From: Martelella sp. HB161492
GTDB taxonomy: Bacteria > Pseudomonadota > Alphaproteobacteria > Rhizobiales > Rhizobiaceae
Length of the DNA stretch: 64,000 bases
Direction: 5' to 3'
Assembly (NCBI RefSeq): GCF_013184775.1
Contig: NZ_JAATVV010000011.1
Location: 62,001 to 126,000, forward strand
Of the stretch, positions 62,285 through 64,000 are shown piece after piece. A model generated the notes under the pieces. That model was not told the DNA's origin. It searched no databases and saw only the letters and a program-made list of their open reading frames with translations. Position 1 is the stretch's first letter; each line of letters starts with the position of its first letter. Position numbers and translations under genes: made by a program.

Positions 62285-63295
62285 CTATTTTTTCAGCGGA
62301 ATGGGAACCGTTGCCGGGATCACGACGTTCTTGGACATGACAGCAAAGGCATCTTCAGCCTGAACCTGCGGCTCGGTGCCAACAGGCCTGGATGTCTCAG
62401 CAAGGGCGAGCTGTTGCGGCGGCGATGCTGCCGGCGCCAGCATGCCGGGATCACGCGTCGGGAGCGGCACGACGCTTGGAATGACAACCTGTGACACGGT
62501 GATCTGGGCCACAGGCGCAGCCAGTGTCGGCTTGAGTGCTTCCTGGGCGGCAGCGGCAGCGGCCGCGGGGGCGGAAGCCTTCTGCGGCTCGGCAAAGGCG
62601 ACAGCATCCGCGGGCACAGACTGACTGACCTCTGAGGGTGTCTCGGCCTTGGCGATCGCGGCATTGTCGCCAAAGCGTTCGGGATCGATAATATGCTGAT
62701 CCGTCTTGCCTTTTTTGAAGGAGGCCAGAAGGAATTTCATGTCATTCGGTTTTTCAGGGGCCGGGCCGACATAATCGACACGGACCTTGGCAACGCCATC
62801 CCCGGTCATATCGAGGATCTGCGCTGTCTTGTGCGAGACATCGATGATCCGGTCATCAACGAAAGGTCCGCGATCATTGACGCGGACGATAACGGAATAG
62901 CCGTTGGAAAGATTGGTCACGCGGGCGTAACTCGGCAACGGCATGGTCGTATGGGCAGCGGAAAGATGGTCGGCATCAAAGGTTTCGCCATTGGCCGTCA
63001 GAGAACCGTCGAGAGAGCCGCCATACCATGAGGCGAGCCCAACCTTGCTGTAGTTCGGGTTTACGGCAGGCGTGTACCACCGCCCATTGATCATGTAGGG
63101 CTTTCCGACCTTCTGATAGCTTCGGATGCCGGCATTACTGTCGGCATCATCATCGGCCTTGGCGACTTCTTTCTTGCTGCCCATCTCCAGAGACTTTGCC
63201 GTCTCGGTAATGCTGTTACAGCCGGTAAGAAGAACGCTCAGCGCGATCAGAGCCACGGGGGCCTTGAGGGCCCCAGAGAAACGGAAATCGTCCAT
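62285..63295 (-). CDS. rlpA: RlpA-family septal ring lytic transglycosylase (lipoprotein)
   Basis: The 336-residue outer-membrane-type lipoprotein has the lipobox LLTGC with lipidated Cys26. The double-psi beta-barrel catalytic domain (about 84-170) includes LASWYGGSLDGSLTANGETF and VRVNDRGPFVDDRIIDVS, the latter carrying the catalytic Asp. No SPOR domain follows. Residues about 200-336 are Ala/Pro/Gln-rich and probably extended through the periplasm. RlpA cleaves glycan strands lacking stem peptides at the septum. Confidence 0.92.
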   Translation of the reverse strand: MDDFRFSGALKAPVALIALSVLLTGCNSITETAKSLEMGSKKEVAKADDDADSNAGIRSYQKVGKPYMINGRWYTPAVNPNYSKVGLASWYGGSLDGSLTANGETFDADHLSAAHTTMPLPSYARVTNLSNGYSVIVRVNDRGPFVDDRIIDVSHKTAQILDMTGDGVAKVRVDYVGPAPEKPNDMKFLLASFKKGKTDQHIIDPERFGDNAAIAKAETPSEVSQSVPADAVAFAEPQKASAPAAAAAAAQEALKPTLAAPVAQITVSQVVIPSVVPLPTRDPGMLAPAASPPQQLALAETSRPVGTEPQVQAEDAFAVMSKNVVIPATVPIPLKK

Positions 63296-63579
63296 GCAGT
63301 GCTTTCTCGACTACGCACACGCTTGCCGGCGTGCTTGACCTCATGAAATGATGCGGACGCGCAATGTGCCGCAAACATAGTGCCATGTCAGCCCAGAAGT
63401 TGACCGATTTATGGCATACTTAATTTGTCGTAGGATAATACTCGAAATAGGTGCATCGTCAATCATCCTCAACTTTTTTGAATTTCATCATTTATTGGCT
63501 GCCGCAATGCTGACAGCCATTGACCGCAACGAGCCCCCGATGATAAAGCCGCCAGCAATGTGCTTCAGGCACTTTGGCC

Positions 63580-63669
63580 GGATGGGTGGCCGAGCGGTTT
63601 AAGGCACCGGTCTTGAAAACCGGCGTGCAGGAGACTGTACCGTGGGTTCGAATCCCACCCCATCCGCCA
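63580..63669 (+). tRNA. tRNA-Ser (anticodon TGA)
   Basis: A 90-nt class II tRNA. The acceptor GGATGGG pairs with CCCATCC, the anticodon loop CTTGAAA carries TGA at 63614-63616, a long variable arm follows, the T-arm is GTGGGTTCGAATCCCAC, and CCA is encoded at 63667-63669. Confidence 0.97.
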
Positions 63670-63670
63670 T

Positions 63671-64000
63671 TCACCACCGATTGCTGCTTGCCCCCCCGGT
63701 ACCGCCATCACCGCACAACGGCAGTTGGCGCTCACGAGCGCGTCTTCTTGGCAGCATGCGGAGCGAACCGGCAAACGGCAGGTCGGCATCGGCGATTTTC
63801 TTCATACCCATCATGACTGCCTGCGCACGCCCCGCCGCCACCCGGTCGGGATCGGACAGCATATGGGCGAGAGCCGTCGGGATGATCTGCCAATGCACAC
63901 CGAAGCGATCGCGGAGCCAGCCGCAACGCCCTTCGCTGCCGCCAGCGCTCAACGCATCCCAGAGCCGGTCGGTTTCGCTCTGATCGAGTGTGGCAATCGA
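63671..64000 (-). CDS. VOC-family protein, PhnB/3-demethylubiquinone methyltransferase-like (partial)
   Basis: Only the C-terminal 109 residues are in the window; the gene continues past the right edge. The segment DQSETDRLWDAL, then CGWLRDRFGVHWQIIPTAL and MMGMKKIADADL match the PhnB-like glyoxalase/bleomycin-resistance (VOC) family. After the usual end of the domain there are about 30 extra residues rich in Arg and Gly (LPRRRARERQLPLCGDG). These may reflect a lost stop codon or frame change near the tRNA gene, whose 3' end is 1 bp away. Confidence 0.82.
   Translation of the reverse strand, partial: SIATLDQSETDRLWDALSAGGSEGRCGWLRDRFGVHWQIIPTALAHMLSDPDRVAAGRAQAVMMGMKKIADADLPFAGSLRMLPRRRARERQLPLCGDGGTGGASSNRW

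Noticed and set aside
1-64000. CRISPR arrays and intact insertion sequences
   Set aside because: No regularly spaced direct repeats with unique spacers and no complete transposase gene with terminal inverted repeats were found.

Overview
This window is a 64 kb chromosomal segment of an alphaproteobacterium, most likely of the order Rhizobiales (Hyphomicrobiales). The evidence is a LexA gene with GAAC-N7-GAAC SOS boxes, an IalB-type invasion protein, a single-step phosphatidylcholine synthase, many periplasmic-binding-protein ABC transporters, an ECF11-type RpoE-ChrR pair, and the order rlpA-tmk-holB-metG-tatD. Placement within the order (Martelella-, Hoeflea- or Rhizobium-like) is a guess. 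Apart from one ORF and its leader (24465-26662), base composition is uniformly GC-rich.

Region 1-9853 is a catabolic locus around a LysR regulator. On the minus strand lie a polyamine/iron-type ABC importer, a nucleoside phosphorylase, a PfkB kinase and an ADP-ribosylglycohydrolase-family enzyme cut by the left edge. On the plus strand lie an aminohydrolase and a D-erythronate-dehydrogenase-like enzyme. Together they look like a route for importing and dismantling a nucleoside-like or glycosylated base; the substrate is unknown. Region 9879-24464 is core: lexA, comEC, gltA, an IalB protein, a peptide-binding protein, a FrnE-like thioredoxin-fold protein, mfd, sdhE and recG.

Region 24465-26662 holds an AT-rich leader and a 583-residue orphan protein with an arginine-rich tail. 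It then returns to core genes: an acetyltransferase, glmS and glmU. Region 30716-35400 is a nucleoside-type (BMP/Nup) ABC importer, followed by pcs, a UbiH-family hydroxylase, a palindromic repeat element, an IS5-type transposase remnant, an AEC carrier and CcdA. A tRNA-Lys is followed by an arsenic operon (arsR-acr3-arsC-arsH), a GH108 muramidase and a YigZ protein.

Region 44378-51079 is a singlet-oxygen/organic-peroxide stress locus: rpoE-chrR, a divergent FAD oxidoreductase-DUF1365-CFA-like methyltransferase operon, and a convergent DUF1295 operon. All three transcription units have a (T/C)GATCC-N18-TA promoter, so they probably form one sigma-E regulon acting on membrane fatty acids. After a small Ser/Asn-rich ORF, 51615-56129 encodes a second polyamine-type ABC importer. 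The rest is housekeeping: a YbaK deacylase, an MBL hydrolase, TatD, metG, holB, tmk, rlpA, a tRNA-Ser, and a VOC-family gene cut by the right edge.
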